A stretch of DNA of 9,680 nucleotides from an uncultured Polaribacter sp. (GCA_937936695.1 CALHCK010000105.1:1-9680); one strand, 5' to 3'. Counted from the stretch's first letter, positions 1-7,737 are shown. Notes: generated by a model not told the origin, from the sequence alone. A program made the numbers and translations.

Positions 1-285
1 TAACAATTCTTGTTTTAATTCTAATTCTTTCTTAGAATATTTTGAACGATTTTTTTCATAATCTTTTAACTCCTTTTGCCAACCAACAACTAAACTATCT
101 ACGTTTGCGCGTAAGGTTTTTGCTTTTACCTCAAATTCTGCTCTTACTATTTTTGTGCGTTTGTAACCTTCTAATAATTTATTTACATCTACATACACCA
201 ACTCTGAAGATTGTTGATTGTAAAATAAAGAGAATATTGCTATTGCTATTGCTAAAATGGCTCCTAATAATGAAAGGTTTTTCAT
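1..285 (-). CDS. OmpH/Skp-like periplasmic chaperone, partial (N-terminal 95 residues)
   Basis: The reverse strand reads ATG at 285 and stays open to the window edge, so the C-terminus is missing. The first ~22 residues (MKNLSLLGAILAIAIAIFSL...) form a hydrophobic export signal or membrane anchor. They are followed by LVYVDVNKLLEGYKRTK, the typical opening of OmpH/Skp family proteins in Bacteroidota. From about residue 45 the chain is rich in Lys, Glu, Ala and Leu (KAKTLRANVDSLVVGWQKEL..., KYSKKELELKQEL), which suits the long coiled-coil tentacle of Skp. Skp-family proteins hold unfolded outer-membrane proteins in the periplasm; that role here is inferred from family resemblance. There is no lipobox Cys, so the protein is probably soluble or anchored by its N-terminal helix. 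A TATTTTTG box 32-39 bp upstream could be the -7 element. The gene is divergent from asd. Confidence 0.85.
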   Translation of the reverse strand, partial: MKNLSLLGAILAIAIAIFSLFYNQQSSELVYVDVNKLLEGYKRTKIVRAEFEVKAKTLRANVDSLVVGWQKELKDYEKNRSKYSKKELELKQELL

Positions 286-316
286 ATTGTATTTTTGTAA
301 TGTATATAGTTTCTTG

Positions 317-324
317 CAAAAATA
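317..324 (-). promoter_or_regulatory. Probable -7 element of the OmpH-like gene
   Basis: Read on the minus strand this is TATTTTTG, a full match to the Bacteroidetes -7 consensus TAnnTTTG. It would start transcription about 25 nt before the ATG at 285. No TTG is seen at the expected -33 distance (around 344-346), so only half of the promoter is supported. A second CAAAAATA on the plus strand closer to the gene is not present in the correct phase. Confidence 0.4.
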
Positions 325-362
325 ACTAATGATTATTAAAATTAAAGAAAAAAACTAAAAAG

Positions 363-405
363 TTTAATTTTAAACATCAGAAAAATTCTTGCTTTAATTT
401 TAAAC
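363..405. repeat. 13-bp direct repeat in the OmpH/asd divergent region
   Basis: TTTAATTTTAAAC occurs at 363-375 and again, identically, at 393-405. The copies are 30 bp apart, about three helical turns. They sit just upstream of the asd -33 box at 434 and behind the OmpH -7 box. Each copy is itself partly palindromic (TTTAA...TTAAA). The placement would suit a pair of regulator binding sites, but in DNA this AT-rich chance similarity is possible. Confidence 0.35.
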
Positions 406-433
406 TTTAGTTGATTTATAACGTTTTATGTGA

Positions 434-463
434 TTTGCTTCGTACTTTTTTTTAGCATCTTTG
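434..463 (+). promoter_or_regulatory. Predicted promoter of asd
   Basis: TTTG at 434-437 serves as the -33 element and CATCTTTG at 456-463 as the -7 element, separated by 18 bp. The consensus is TTG-N19-TAnnTTTG. The first -7 base departs from it (C for T), but the ATCTTTG core is good. Predicted transcription start is near 470, leaving a leader of about 25 nt before the ATG at 496. This placement argues against any translation start upstream of 496. Confidence 0.5.
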
Positions 464-495
464 CAGTATTAATAATATCATTAAATAAATACCTG

Positions 496-1485
496 ATGAA
501 AATAGCTGTAGTTGGAGCAACTGGAATGGTTGGAACTGTAATGTTAAAAGTATTAGAAGAGCGTAATTTACCTGTAACAGAATTAATACCTGTTGCATCT
601 GCAAGGTCTGCTGGTAAAAAATTATCTTATAAAGGAAATGAGTATACAGTGGTTACATTAGAAGATGCTGTAAAAATGAAACCTGATGTTGCTTTATTTT
701 CTGCTGGTGGAGATACTTCTTTAGAATGGGCTCCTAAATTTGCTGAAGTTGGTACAACGGTTATTGATAATTCTTCTGCCTGGAGAATGGACCCTACTAA
801 GAAATTAGTAGTTCCGGAAATTAATGGTGATGTGTTAACTGCTGACGATAAAATTATTGCTAATCCTAACTGTTCTACTATTCAGTTAGTAATGGCTTTG
901 TCTCCGTTACACTTAAAATATAAAATGAAACGTGTTGTTATTTCTACATATCAATCTGTTTCTGGTACTGGTGTTAAAGCTGTTCAGCAATTAGATAATG
1001 AAGAGGCTGGTGTAGATGGTGAAATGGCTTACCCACATAAAATTGGTAGAAATGCATTGCCTCATTGTGATATTTTTTTAGATAACGGATACACAAAAGA
1101 GGAAATGAAGTTAGTAAAAGAACCTAAGAAAATTTTACGTGACGATTCTTTTTCTGTAACTGCTACTGCTGTTAGAATACCTACTGCTGGTGGGCACTCT
1201 GAGGCTGTAAACGTTCAGTTTGAAAACGATTTTGACTTAGCGGAAGTTAGACAAATATTAAGCGAAACTCCTGGAGTTATTGTACAAGATGATTTAGCTA
1301 ACAACGTGTACCCAATGCCTATAAATGCACATAATAAAGATGAAGTTTTTGTAGGAAGAATAAGACGTGACGAATCTCAGGAAAATACCTTAAATTTGTG
1401 GATTGTTGCAGACAACTTACGCAAGGGTGCTGCTACTAACACAGTTCAAATTGCCGAATATTTAGTAGAAAATAATTTGGTGTAA
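496..1485 (+). CDS. asd: Aspartate-semialdehyde dehydrogenase
   Basis: This 329-residue protein reduces L-aspartyl-4-phosphate to aspartate-4-semialdehyde with NADPH, the branch point to lysine/diaminopimelate, threonine and methionine in the cytosol. The N-terminal Rossmann fold opens with MKIAVVGATGMVGTVML (nucleotide-binding GATGMVG, residues 7-13). The catalytic Cys126 lies in NPNCSTIQ. The substrate-binding Arg227 and catalytic His234 lie in VRIPTAGGHSEAV. Length is normal for the bacterial family. The frame stays open upstream to an ATG at 430, but that would add 22 hydrophobic residues before the Rossmann strand and would lie across the predicted promoter, so 496 is the start. A PaaE-type reductase follows after 10 bp, probably co-transcribed. 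No sign of damage or transfer. Confidence 0.97.
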   Translation: MKIAVVGATGMVGTVMLKVLEERNLPVTELIPVASARSAGKKLSYKGNEYTVVTLEDAVKMKPDVALFSAGGDTSLEWAPKFAEVGTTVIDNSSAWRMDPTKKLVVPEINGDVLTADDKIIANPNCSTIQLVMALSPLHLKYKMKRVVISTYQSVSGTGVKAVQQLDNEEAGVDGEMAYPHKIGRNALPHCDIFLDNGYTKEEMKLVKEPKKILRDDSFSVTATAVRIPTAGGHSEAVNVQFENDFDLAEVRQILSETPGVIVQDDLANNVYPMPINAHNKDEVFVGRIRRDESQENTLNLWIVADNLRKGAATNTVQIAEYLVENNLV

Positions 1486-1495
1486 AACATTTTAA

Positions 1496-2542
1496 ATGGC
1501 AACATTTTATAAAGTAAACATAAAAGAAGTAAAACAAGAAACCGCTAATGCGGTTTCTGTTTTATTAGAAATACCTGAAAATTTAAAGGATACATTTAAT
1601 TTTGCTGCAGGACAATACATAACGTTTCAAAAAGAAATTAATGGTGCTGTAGTTAGACGTGCATATTCTATATGCTCTACTCCTAAAAGTGGAGATATTA
1701 GAGTTGCTATTAAAGCTGTAGAAGGTGGTACATTTTCTGTATACGCTACTACAAATTTAAAGGCTGGAGATGAAATTGAAGTTTCTGCTCCTGAGGGTAG
1801 GTTTTTACTAAATTTAGAAGCTAATAAAAACTACCTTGGTTTTGCTGCTGGTTCTGGTATTACTCCTATTTTATCTATGATAAAAACGGTTTTAGAAAAC
1901 GAATCTACCGCTAATTTTACCTTAATCTACGGAAACAAAACGGTAAACGACACTATTTTTTACAGTGAATTAAATGATTTAAAAGAGTCTTTTTCTGATA
2001 GATTTAAATTACACTATATTTTTAGTAGAGAGGATGCTAAAAATCAATTAAGAGGTAGAATAGACCAAAGTGTTACTAACTACTTTGTTAAAAATATGTA
2101 TAAAGAAATTTCTTTTGATGCTGCTTTTTTATGCGGACCTGAAGAAATGATACAAGAGGTTTCTAAAACATTAGAGAGCAACAAAATTGCTAAAGAAAAT
2201 ATTTATTTCGAGCTTTTTACAGCGTCTACCGAAGAGGAAAACACTTCTGATATTAAAGATGGTACTACTGAAATTACTGTTTTGTTAGATGATGAAGAAA
2301 CTACTTTTACAATGTCTCAAAAAGACGATATTTTGGCAGCTTCTTTAAGAAGAGATTTAGATGCTCCTTATTCTTGCCAAGGTGGTATTTGTAGTTCTTG
2401 TATGTGTAAAGTTACAGAAGGAAAGGCGGTAATGGTTAAAAATTCTATTTTATCGGACAGTGAAATTGAAGAAGGTTTGGTATTAGCTTGTCAAGCATAT
2501 GCTACAACTCCTAAAATTACCGTAGATTTTGATGATGTATAA
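1496..2542 (+). CDS. PaaE-type flavin reductase with C-terminal [2Fe-2S] ferredoxin domain
   Basis: This 348-residue protein has three modules. Residues 1-105 form an FAD-binding barrel with the flavin motif RAYS (55-58). Residues 110-240 form the NAD(P)H-binding domain, with GFAAGSGITP (115-124) and FLCGPEEM (211-218). Residues 258-348 form a plant-type ferredoxin with cluster ligands Cys294, Cys299, Cys302 and Cys332 (CQGGICSSC ... ACQA). The order matches PaaE/PaaK, the electron-transfer subunit of phenylacetyl-CoA epoxidase, and related ferredoxin-NAD(P)H reductases. It would pass electrons from NAD(P)H through FAD and the cluster to a partner oxygenase or reductase. No paaABC gene is in view, so the partner is unknown and I give no symbol. 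It sits 10 bp after asd and is closed by a terminator, so the two form a likely operon. Confidence 0.9.
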   Translation: MATFYKVNIKEVKQETANAVSVLLEIPENLKDTFNFAAGQYITFQKEINGAVVRRAYSICSTPKSGDIRVAIKAVEGGTFSVYATTNLKAGDEIEVSAPEGRFLLNLEANKNYLGFAAGSGITPILSMIKTVLENESTANFTLIYGNKTVNDTIFYSELNDLKESFSDRFKLHYIFSREDAKNQLRGRIDQSVTNYFVKNMYKEISFDAAFLCGPEEMIQEVSKTLESNKIAKENIYFELFTASTEEENTSDIKDGTTEITVLLDDEETTFTMSQKDDILAASLRRDLDAPYSCQGGICSSCMCKVTEGKAVMVKNSILSDSEIEEGLVLACQAYATTPKITVDFDDV

Positions 2543-2571
2543 ACATTATTAATTTTGCAATAATTATAAAA

Positions 2572-2599
2572 AAAGGATGGTTTTCCATCCTTTCTTTTT
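2572..2599 (+). terminator. Rho-independent terminator of the asd-reductase unit
   Basis: AAAGGATGG (2572-2580) pairs perfectly with CCATCCTTT (2585-2593) around a TTTT loop, giving a 9-bp stem. A CTTTTT tract follows directly. It lies 29 bp after the reductase stop codon and separates that unit from the LysE-family gene. Confidence 0.85.
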
Positions 2600-2630
2600 G
2601 TCATAAATTTTAATTAGTATTTGTTACACT

Positions 2631-3290
2631 ATGAATTTTAGCGAATTTAATAATGCCTATTTTGTTGGCTTTTTTATGGCGCTAATGATTGGTCCTGTTT
2701 TTTTTATGCTCATACAAACAAGCATTTTAAAGGGGGCTAAAGCGGCTATTATTTTTGATTTAGGTGTTATTTTAGGCGATGTTTCTTTTATTTTAATGGC
2801 GTATTACGGTAGTAAAACATGGCTAGAGAAAGTTAAAGACAATCCTAATTTATTTTTATTTGGTGGCATAGTACTTATCATTTACGGAATTGTTTCTTAT
2901 TTTGATAAAAAAAATAAGAAAGAAAACTCTACAGACACCCCCATATTACTCGATAAAAAAAATTACCTAAAACTTTTTTTTAAGGGCTTTTTTTTAAATT
3001 TTATAAACGTTGGTGTTTTGGCTTTTTGGCTAGGTGTTGTTGTAGTGGTCGCACCTACTTTACAAATGCAAGAAAGTGCTATTTTTTGGTATTTTACCAA
3101 AGTTATTGTAGCTTACTTTATTACAGATTTAATTAAAATTGTTTTAGCAAAACAGCTAAAAAGCAAAATGACTCCGCTAATTGTGTATCGTTTTAAAAAA
3201 ATTATGGCAATACTACTTATAATTTTTGGTGTTATTTTAATTCTAAAAGGTTTTGCTCCTGATACTATAATTAAAAATTTACTTTCTTAA
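2631..3290 (+). CDS. LysE-family amino-acid/metabolite exporter
   Basis: This 219-residue inner-membrane protein has about six hydrophobic segments (roughly 10-30, 38-58, 73-91, 115-140, 150-172 and 187-207), as in the LysE/RhtB superfamily. The first helix carries the family signature FVGFFMALMIGPVFFMLIQTS. Members export amino acids or small metabolites by proton exchange; the substrate cannot be read from the sequence. In the fourth helix the usual family Asn-Pro is replaced: FLNFINVGVLAFW has Val127 where Pro is common. A lysine-rich loop (93-111) between helices 3 and 4 is probably cytoplasmic. The ATG at 2631 is the only sensible start. TTTG at 2620-2623 could be part of a promoter very close to the ATG, but the match is weak. 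The 3' end meets the M1 peptidase gene tail to tail with an 8-bp gap. Confidence 0.88.
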   Translation: MNFSEFNNAYFVGFFMALMIGPVFFMLIQTSILKGAKAAIIFDLGVILGDVSFILMAYYGSKTWLEKVKDNPNLFLFGGIVLIIYGIVSYFDKKNKKENSTDTPILLDKKNYLKLFFKGFFLNFINVGVLAFWLGVVVVVAPTLQMQESAIFWYFTKVIVAYFITDLIKIVLAKQLKSKMTPLIVYRFKKIMAILLIIFGVILILKGFAPDTIIKNLLS

Positions 3291-3298
3291 AACAGCAC

Positions 3299-5143
3299 TT
3301 AATTTTTAGTAAAGCTATTGTTAGTAGGATTAACATCTGCCATAAATTCGCTTTTATCAATAATTACAGTTTTTACTGTTTTAGATACATTAAAAGAATA
3401 TGTTGGATGCGCCCAACCCCAGTCTTTTAAAACTGTTGCTTTTGTTGGTTTGTTACCTCTCATTATTTCTAACGGAATATTAAAACGCTCTACACTGCCA
3501 TCTACATAAATAACCTCTACATCTATAGGCATAGGCATTTTTCCTATTCTTTCTAATGTTATTTTTTGTCCATCTACAGATTTTACTCCATAATCTATGG
3601 TGTGTATTGTTTGTGTCCATTCATTTAAATACCAATCTAAATGAATTCCAGATACTTTTTCTAAAGAGCGTTTTACATCGTTAGGTGTAGGGTGCTTAAA
3701 ACTAAAATCTGTAAAGTATTTTTTTAGCCCTTTAGCTACATTTTCTTTTCCGATAACATACTCTAATTGCGATAAAAAGATATTACCCTTGCTATAACTT
3801 GCAATACCATAAGCTGTATTTGTATGAAACCTATCTGCATGGGTGGTTTGAGGTTCTTCAATACTATTTTTAACCACATAATTATAACCTAAATAAGAGT
3901 TTTTATGAGGATTTTGGGCATTGGTATTTAAAATTTTATCAGATGCCAAATTAGAAATATAAGTAGTAAATCCTTCATCCATCCATGGGTGAGCACTCTC
4001 GTTACTTGCTAATAAAAACTGAAACCAGGTGTGTGCCATTTCATGAGCAGTTACCCCAAACAGACTTCCAAATTTTCTTTCTCCTGTTATTAAAGTAGCC
4101 ATTGCATACTCCATACCTCCATCTCCTCCTTGTACTACCGAGTATTGTTTGTATGGGTATTGACCAATATTTTTACTGAAATACTTCATTAATTCAGCAG
4201 TTTTAGGTTGCAGTTTTTTCCAGTTTTCAAGATATTCTGTAGCCATATTTTTCTTGTATAAAAAATGTAAATCAATACCATTTTCCATTTTTAAAACATC
4301 ATGCTTGTATTCTGGGTCTGCAGCCCATGTAAAATCGTGTACATTTGGCGCTTTAAAATGCCATGTAAGTTTATCTCCTTTTGGCAATTGCAATGCTTCT
4401 TTGTTATTTTGATATCCGTGACCTACTTCTTGCGGATTTTGTAAATATCCAGAACCACCAATTGTATAATTTTTATCGATATGAATAGTTACATCAAAAT
4501 TACCCCAAACCCCATGAAACTCTCTTGCAATGTATGGTGGTGTATGCCAACCTTCAAAGTCATATTCAGCTAATTTAGGGTACCATTGAGACATTGACAA
4601 GGCAACCCCTTCTTTACTATTTCTCCCAGATCTTCTTATTTGTAATGGTACTTGCCCATCAAAATCCATATCTAAAGTAATTTGCTCTCCAGATTTAATT
4701 GGTTTGTTTAATGTAACTTCTAAAATAGTTCCTACTCTTTTAAATGCAACACTTGCCCCATCTTGTTTTAAAGAATTTACTTTTATATACCCAATTTCGT
4801 TAGGCTTTAACAAACTTATTTTATTTCCTATTTTTGCGCTTGGATCTTTTATATTTAAAGACCTAACATCCATTTGAGACCCTGGTTGAAACGCATTAAA
4901 ATATAAATGATAAAAAACTTTATTTAAATTATCAGGAGAGTTGTTAGTGTACACTAATTGTTGTTTTCCTTTGTATTGATATTTATTCACATCTACATCA
5001 ATATCCATTGTATAATCTACATGCTGTTGCCAATACGTATTATTTATACTATTTTTTTTTGATGAAGTAGCAACCACCTTTTTAGATAGTGTACAAGATG
5101 ATAAAAGGACCATAACGCATCCTAGGAAAACAGAAACTTTCAT
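3299..5143 (-). CDS. M1-family metallopeptidase, predicted lipoprotein
   Basis: This 614-residue zinc aminopeptidase-like protein starts with a lipoprotein signal (MKVSVFLGCVMVLLSSC, lipobox LSSC, acylated Cys17). Residues ~35-270 form the N-terminal beta domain. The catalytic domain has GGMEY (342-346, the equivalent of the GxMEN substrate-binding motif), HEMAH (zinc ligands His367 and His371, catalytic Glu368) and the third zinc ligand Glu390 in MDEGFTTY, exactly in HExxH-x18-E spacing. Tyr450 in SYSKGNIFL fits the catalytic Tyr. It is shorter than full aminopeptidase N and lacks the large C-terminal helical domain. No acidic surface-export signal follows the Cys (CTLSKK), so I infer an envelope protein that may face the periplasm. 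It is the last gene of a three-gene minus-strand unit, 6 bp after the S8 peptidase. No terminator is visible downstream. Confidence 0.95.
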   Translation of the reverse strand: MKVSVFLGCVMVLLSSCTLSKKVVATSSKKNSINNTYWQQHVDYTMDIDVDVNKYQYKGKQQLVYTNNSPDNLNKVFYHLYFNAFQPGSQMDVRSLNIKDPSAKIGNKISLLKPNEIGYIKVNSLKQDGASVAFKRVGTILEVTLNKPIKSGEQITLDMDFDGQVPLQIRRSGRNSKEGVALSMSQWYPKLAEYDFEGWHTPPYIAREFHGVWGNFDVTIHIDKNYTIGGSGYLQNPQEVGHGYQNNKEALQLPKGDKLTWHFKAPNVHDFTWAADPEYKHDVLKMENGIDLHFLYKKNMATEYLENWKKLQPKTAELMKYFSKNIGQYPYKQYSVVQGGDGGMEYAMATLITGERKFGSLFGVTAHEMAHTWFQFLLASNESAHPWMDEGFTTYISNLASDKILNTNAQNPHKNSYLGYNYVVKNSIEEPQTTHADRFHTNTAYGIASYSKGNIFLSQLEYVIGKENVAKGLKKYFTDFSFKHPTPNDVKRSLEKVSGIHLDWYLNEWTQTIHTIDYGVKSVDGQKITLERIGKMPMPIDVEVIYVDGSVERFNIPLEIMRGNKPTKATVLKDWGWAHPTYSFNVSKTVKTVIIDKSEFMADVNPTNNSFTKN

Positions 5144-5149
5144 TACAAT

Positions 5150-6841
5150 TTATTTTTTACTATTTACAATTTTATCTGCCATTTTTAAAGCACTGTAAGC
5201 ATTTACTATTCTACCAGAAACACATAATTCTGAAAACGATACTTTTTCTTGAGTACCTGGTTTTAAAACTTCAAAATCTATTTTTGTTCCAGAATTCATT
5301 AAAATATGTTTTACCTGACTTGCAGATAATTCTGGATAATAAGAACGTACCAAAGCTGCAACACCTGCCGCAGACGGAGATGCCATAGAAGTACCACTAT
5401 TTTCTTTGTATTTATTATTTGGTATTGTTGAATAAATATCTACTCCTGGAGCAAAAACATCTACATTTATTTTACCATAATTAGAAAAAGATGCTGGTAA
5501 ATTTTCGTTATAATTTAAACTCATAGCCCCAATAGTTAAAACATTGTCTGCTATTTCGTTTATTAAATCATCAGAATCATTAGGATACGTTTTTTCTACA
5601 TCTATATCTTTTGCCGAATTTCCTGCTGCATTTACAATTAATACATCATTTTTTTCTGCGTATTTTATAGCATCAAAAACCCATTGTTTGTTTGGCGATT
5701 GTCCTTTACCAAAACTTGTATTAATCACTTTTGCACCATTATCTACTGCATATCTAATACCCAAAGCTACATCTTTGTCATGTTCATCTCCATCCGGAAC
5801 TACTCTAACTGCCATTATCTTTACGTTATTAGCAACTCCATTCATTCCTTTACTATTATCTCTGGTTGCAGCAACAATACCAGCTACATGAGTACCATGA
5901 CTCTCTAATTTTTTAGAACCAATTACATTATTATTTCCGTAAATATTATCTTTAATATCATACAAGTTATCTCCTAAAGATGTTCTTCCATCAAAATTTA
6001 AATCGTAATGTTTACCCGATAACTGCTTGCTTGTATAATCAGCTAGTTCTGCTTTATATTGCTCCAATACCTCTTCAGTCATTCCTCTTTTTAACAAACC
6101 ACTTATAGCAGAAACTTTTGCAGATGTTTCAATATCTTTATATGGTAAATTCTCTAAATCTTCTACCGTTATGGTTTCTTTACCTACTAATGCTTTAACA
6201 CTTTTATAGGTTTCTTCTATTTGCTGAATTCTTTCTGCAGTACTTTTTAGTTTTATTTTCTCTTCTTCTTTTTTACCTACTATTTCTTGAAATTCTTCTT
6301 TTAACTTTAAATAATTTTCAAACTCTTTTTTGTCTGATTCTTTTATTTCTGAAGCTTTTTTAGTTCCAAATTTCTCATTTCCTTTTTTAACAATTCTAGT
6401 AATTTCTAGCTGATCTTGATATACCATTTCACCGGCTGCATTTCCTAAGAAATTCCAACCATGTATATCATCTATATAACCATTTTTATCATCATCTATA
6501 CCATTACCCTTTATTTCTTTAGTATTTACCCAAGCAACATCTTTTAAATCTTCATGTTCTATATCTGTACCAGAATCTGTAATAGCAACTATTACGGTAG
6601 CCCCTTTTTTATTTGCTATAAATTCATACGCCTTTGCAACACTCATTCCTGGTATAGAATCTGTAGCTAAATCTAAATGCCCCCATCGTTGCTTTTCTAG
6701 TACCGATAAACTATTTTTTTTAGCGGGTATATTAATTACAGTATCTGCACCTTTTGGTACGGGTATTTTAGCAATAGATTTACAACTTGTAAAAACTACC
6801 CCTGCAAAAGCTGTGTATAAAACTGGTTTTAAAATTTTCAT
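5150..6841 (-). CDS. S8 (subtilisin-like) serine peptidase, predicted lipoprotein
   Basis: This 563-residue protein opens with a lipoprotein signal ending FTSC (acylated Cys20). The catalytic triad is intact: Asp89 (AITDSGTDIEHEDL), His315 (ESHGTHVAG) and Ser485 (SGTSMASPSAAG), with oxyanion Asn408 in NAAGNS. Asp and His are 226 residues apart instead of about 30, because of an insertion. The insertion starts with an acidic loop (NGIDDDKNGYIDD, 113-125) and a Lys/Glu-rich, probably coiled-coil stretch (~145-270). It ends with DLNFDGRTSLGD (280-291), an EF-hand/dockerin-like loop that may bind calcium. The insertion seems shared by a Bacteroidota subgroup of S8 enzymes (from memory). No classical inhibitor propeptide is seen; QRWGHLDLATDSIPGMS (51-67) leads into the fold. 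No acidic surface-export signal follows the Cys (CKSIAK). It lies 16 bp after the MBL gene and 6 bp before the M1 peptidase. Substrate unknown. Confidence 0.95.
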   Translation of the reverse strand: MKILKPVLYTAFAGVVFTSCKSIAKIPVPKGADTVINIPAKKNSLSVLEKQRWGHLDLATDSIPGMSVAKAYEFIANKKGATVIVAITDSGTDIEHEDLKDVAWVNTKEIKGNGIDDDKNGYIDDIHGWNFLGNAAGEMVYQDQLEITRIVKKGNEKFGTKKASEIKESDKKEFENYLKLKEEFQEIVGKKEEEKIKLKSTAERIQQIEETYKSVKALVGKETITVEDLENLPYKDIETSAKVSAISGLLKRGMTEEVLEQYKAELADYTSKQLSGKHYDLNFDGRTSLGDNLYDIKDNIYGNNNVIGSKKLESHGTHVAGIVAATRDNSKGMNGVANNVKIMAVRVVPDGDEHDKDVALGIRYAVDNGAKVINTSFGKGQSPNKQWVFDAIKYAEKNDVLIVNAAGNSAKDIDVEKTYPNDSDDLINEIADNVLTIGAMSLNYNENLPASFSNYGKINVDVFAPGVDIYSTIPNNKYKENSGTSMASPSAAGVAALVRSYYPELSASQVKHILMNSGTKIDFEVLKPGTQEKVSFSELCVSGRIVNAYSALKMADKIVNSKK

Positions 6842-6857
6842 TCTTTATGTAATGTTG

Positions 6858-7700
6858 TTAAAATATATCTGTAAAACTGTGTGTATCTTTTAATCGTATT
6901 CCTTTTTCTGTGTGTTTTACGGTGCAAATTTCATGATAAGCATCGTGTTCTAAAAAAAGAAAATACTCATTGTCTGCTGCTTCTTGCAAAAAAGACTCTT
7001 TTTCTTGTATTGTTAGCAATGGTCTTGTATCATATCCCATTACATAAGGCAAAGGTATGTGCCCTATAGTCGGCAATAAATCTGCCATAAAAACAATTGT
7101 TTTGTTTTTGTATGTTATTTTGGGTAACATTTGTTTTTCTGTATGCCCATCTACCAACAAAACATCAAAACCAATTTCTTGTAAACAGTTATCTGTTATA
7201 AAATTTAATTGTCCGCTTTCTTTTATTGGTTGTATATTTTCTTTTAAAAATGATGCTTTTTCTCTAGCATTTGGTACTGTTGCCCATTGCCAATGTTTAC
7301 TATTAGACCAAAATTTTGCATTCTTAAATGCGGGTTGTAAAAAAGACTTGTCTTTATTCCATTCTATAGCACCTCCGCAATGATCAAAATGTAAGTGAGT
7401 TAAAAAAACATCTGTAATATCATTTCTATGAAAGCCATATTTGGCCAGAGATGCATCTAAAGAAAAGTTTCCAAAAAGGTAATAATAACTAAAAAACTTA
7501 TCCGATTGTTTGTTTCCTAATCCGGTATCTATTAAAATTAATCGATCACCATCTTCTATAAGTATGCTTCTCATACTTAAATCAATCATATTGTTTGCGT
7601 CTGCAGGATTTGTTTTTTGCCAAATAGTTTTTGGCACAACACCAAACATGGCACCACCATCTAATTTAAAATTACCAGTTTCTATAGGATAAATTTTCAT
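6858..7700 (-). CDS. MBL-fold metallo-hydrolase, lactonase-like
   Basis: This 280-residue, probably cytosolic protein (no signal peptide) has the metallo-beta-lactamase zinc motif THLHFDHCGG (His102, His104, Asp106, His107). Further metal ligands are His186 (VDGHTEKQM), Asp207 (FMADLLP) and His252 (LEHDAY). The opening MKIYPIETGNFKLDGGAMFGVVPK and the layout resemble the AiiA / methyl-parathion-hydrolase branch, which includes N-acyl-homoserine lactone lactonases and other esterases. The substrate cannot be assigned, and a quorum-quenching role would be speculation. It is the first gene of the unit leading to the S8 and M1 peptidases. A GCATCTTTG box upstream (minus strand, near 7746-7738) probably drives the unit. 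The ATG at 7700 gives a natural N-terminus. Confidence 0.9.
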   Translation of the reverse strand: MKIYPIETGNFKLDGGAMFGVVPKTIWQKTNPADANNMIDLSMRSILIEDGDRLILIDTGLGNKQSDKFFSYYYLFGNFSLDASLAKYGFHRNDITDVFLTHLHFDHCGGAIEWNKDKSFLQPAFKNAKFWSNSKHWQWATVPNAREKASFLKENIQPIKESGQLNFITDNCLQEIGFDVLLVDGHTEKQMLPKITYKNKTIVFMADLLPTIGHIPLPYVMGYDTRPLLTIQEKESFLQEAADNEYFLFLEHDAYHEICTVKHTEKGIRLKDTHSFTDIF

Positions 7701-7737
7701 GCTATAAAATTAAAACATCAATAAAAAAGGTTATAAA

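Noticed and set aside
42..329. Plus-strand open frame of 95 codons at the left edge
   Set aside because: It lies opposite the OmpH-like gene. Its Leu/Ile-rich translation has no recognisable pattern, while the reverse strand gives a clear family match.
430..495. Upstream ATG extension of asd with 22 hydrophobic residues
   Set aside because: It would precede a cytosolic Rossmann fold and overlaps the predicted promoter. The native N-terminus is MKIAVVGATG at 496.
5544..5908. Two overlapping plus-strand open frames opposite the S8 peptidase
   Set aside because: They are antisense shadows of a gene with an intact catalytic triad, and their translations look random.
7057..7383. Plus-strand open frame of 108 codons opposite the MBL hydrolase
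   Set aside because: It is antisense to a clearly coding gene with conserved metal ligands and shows no family features.
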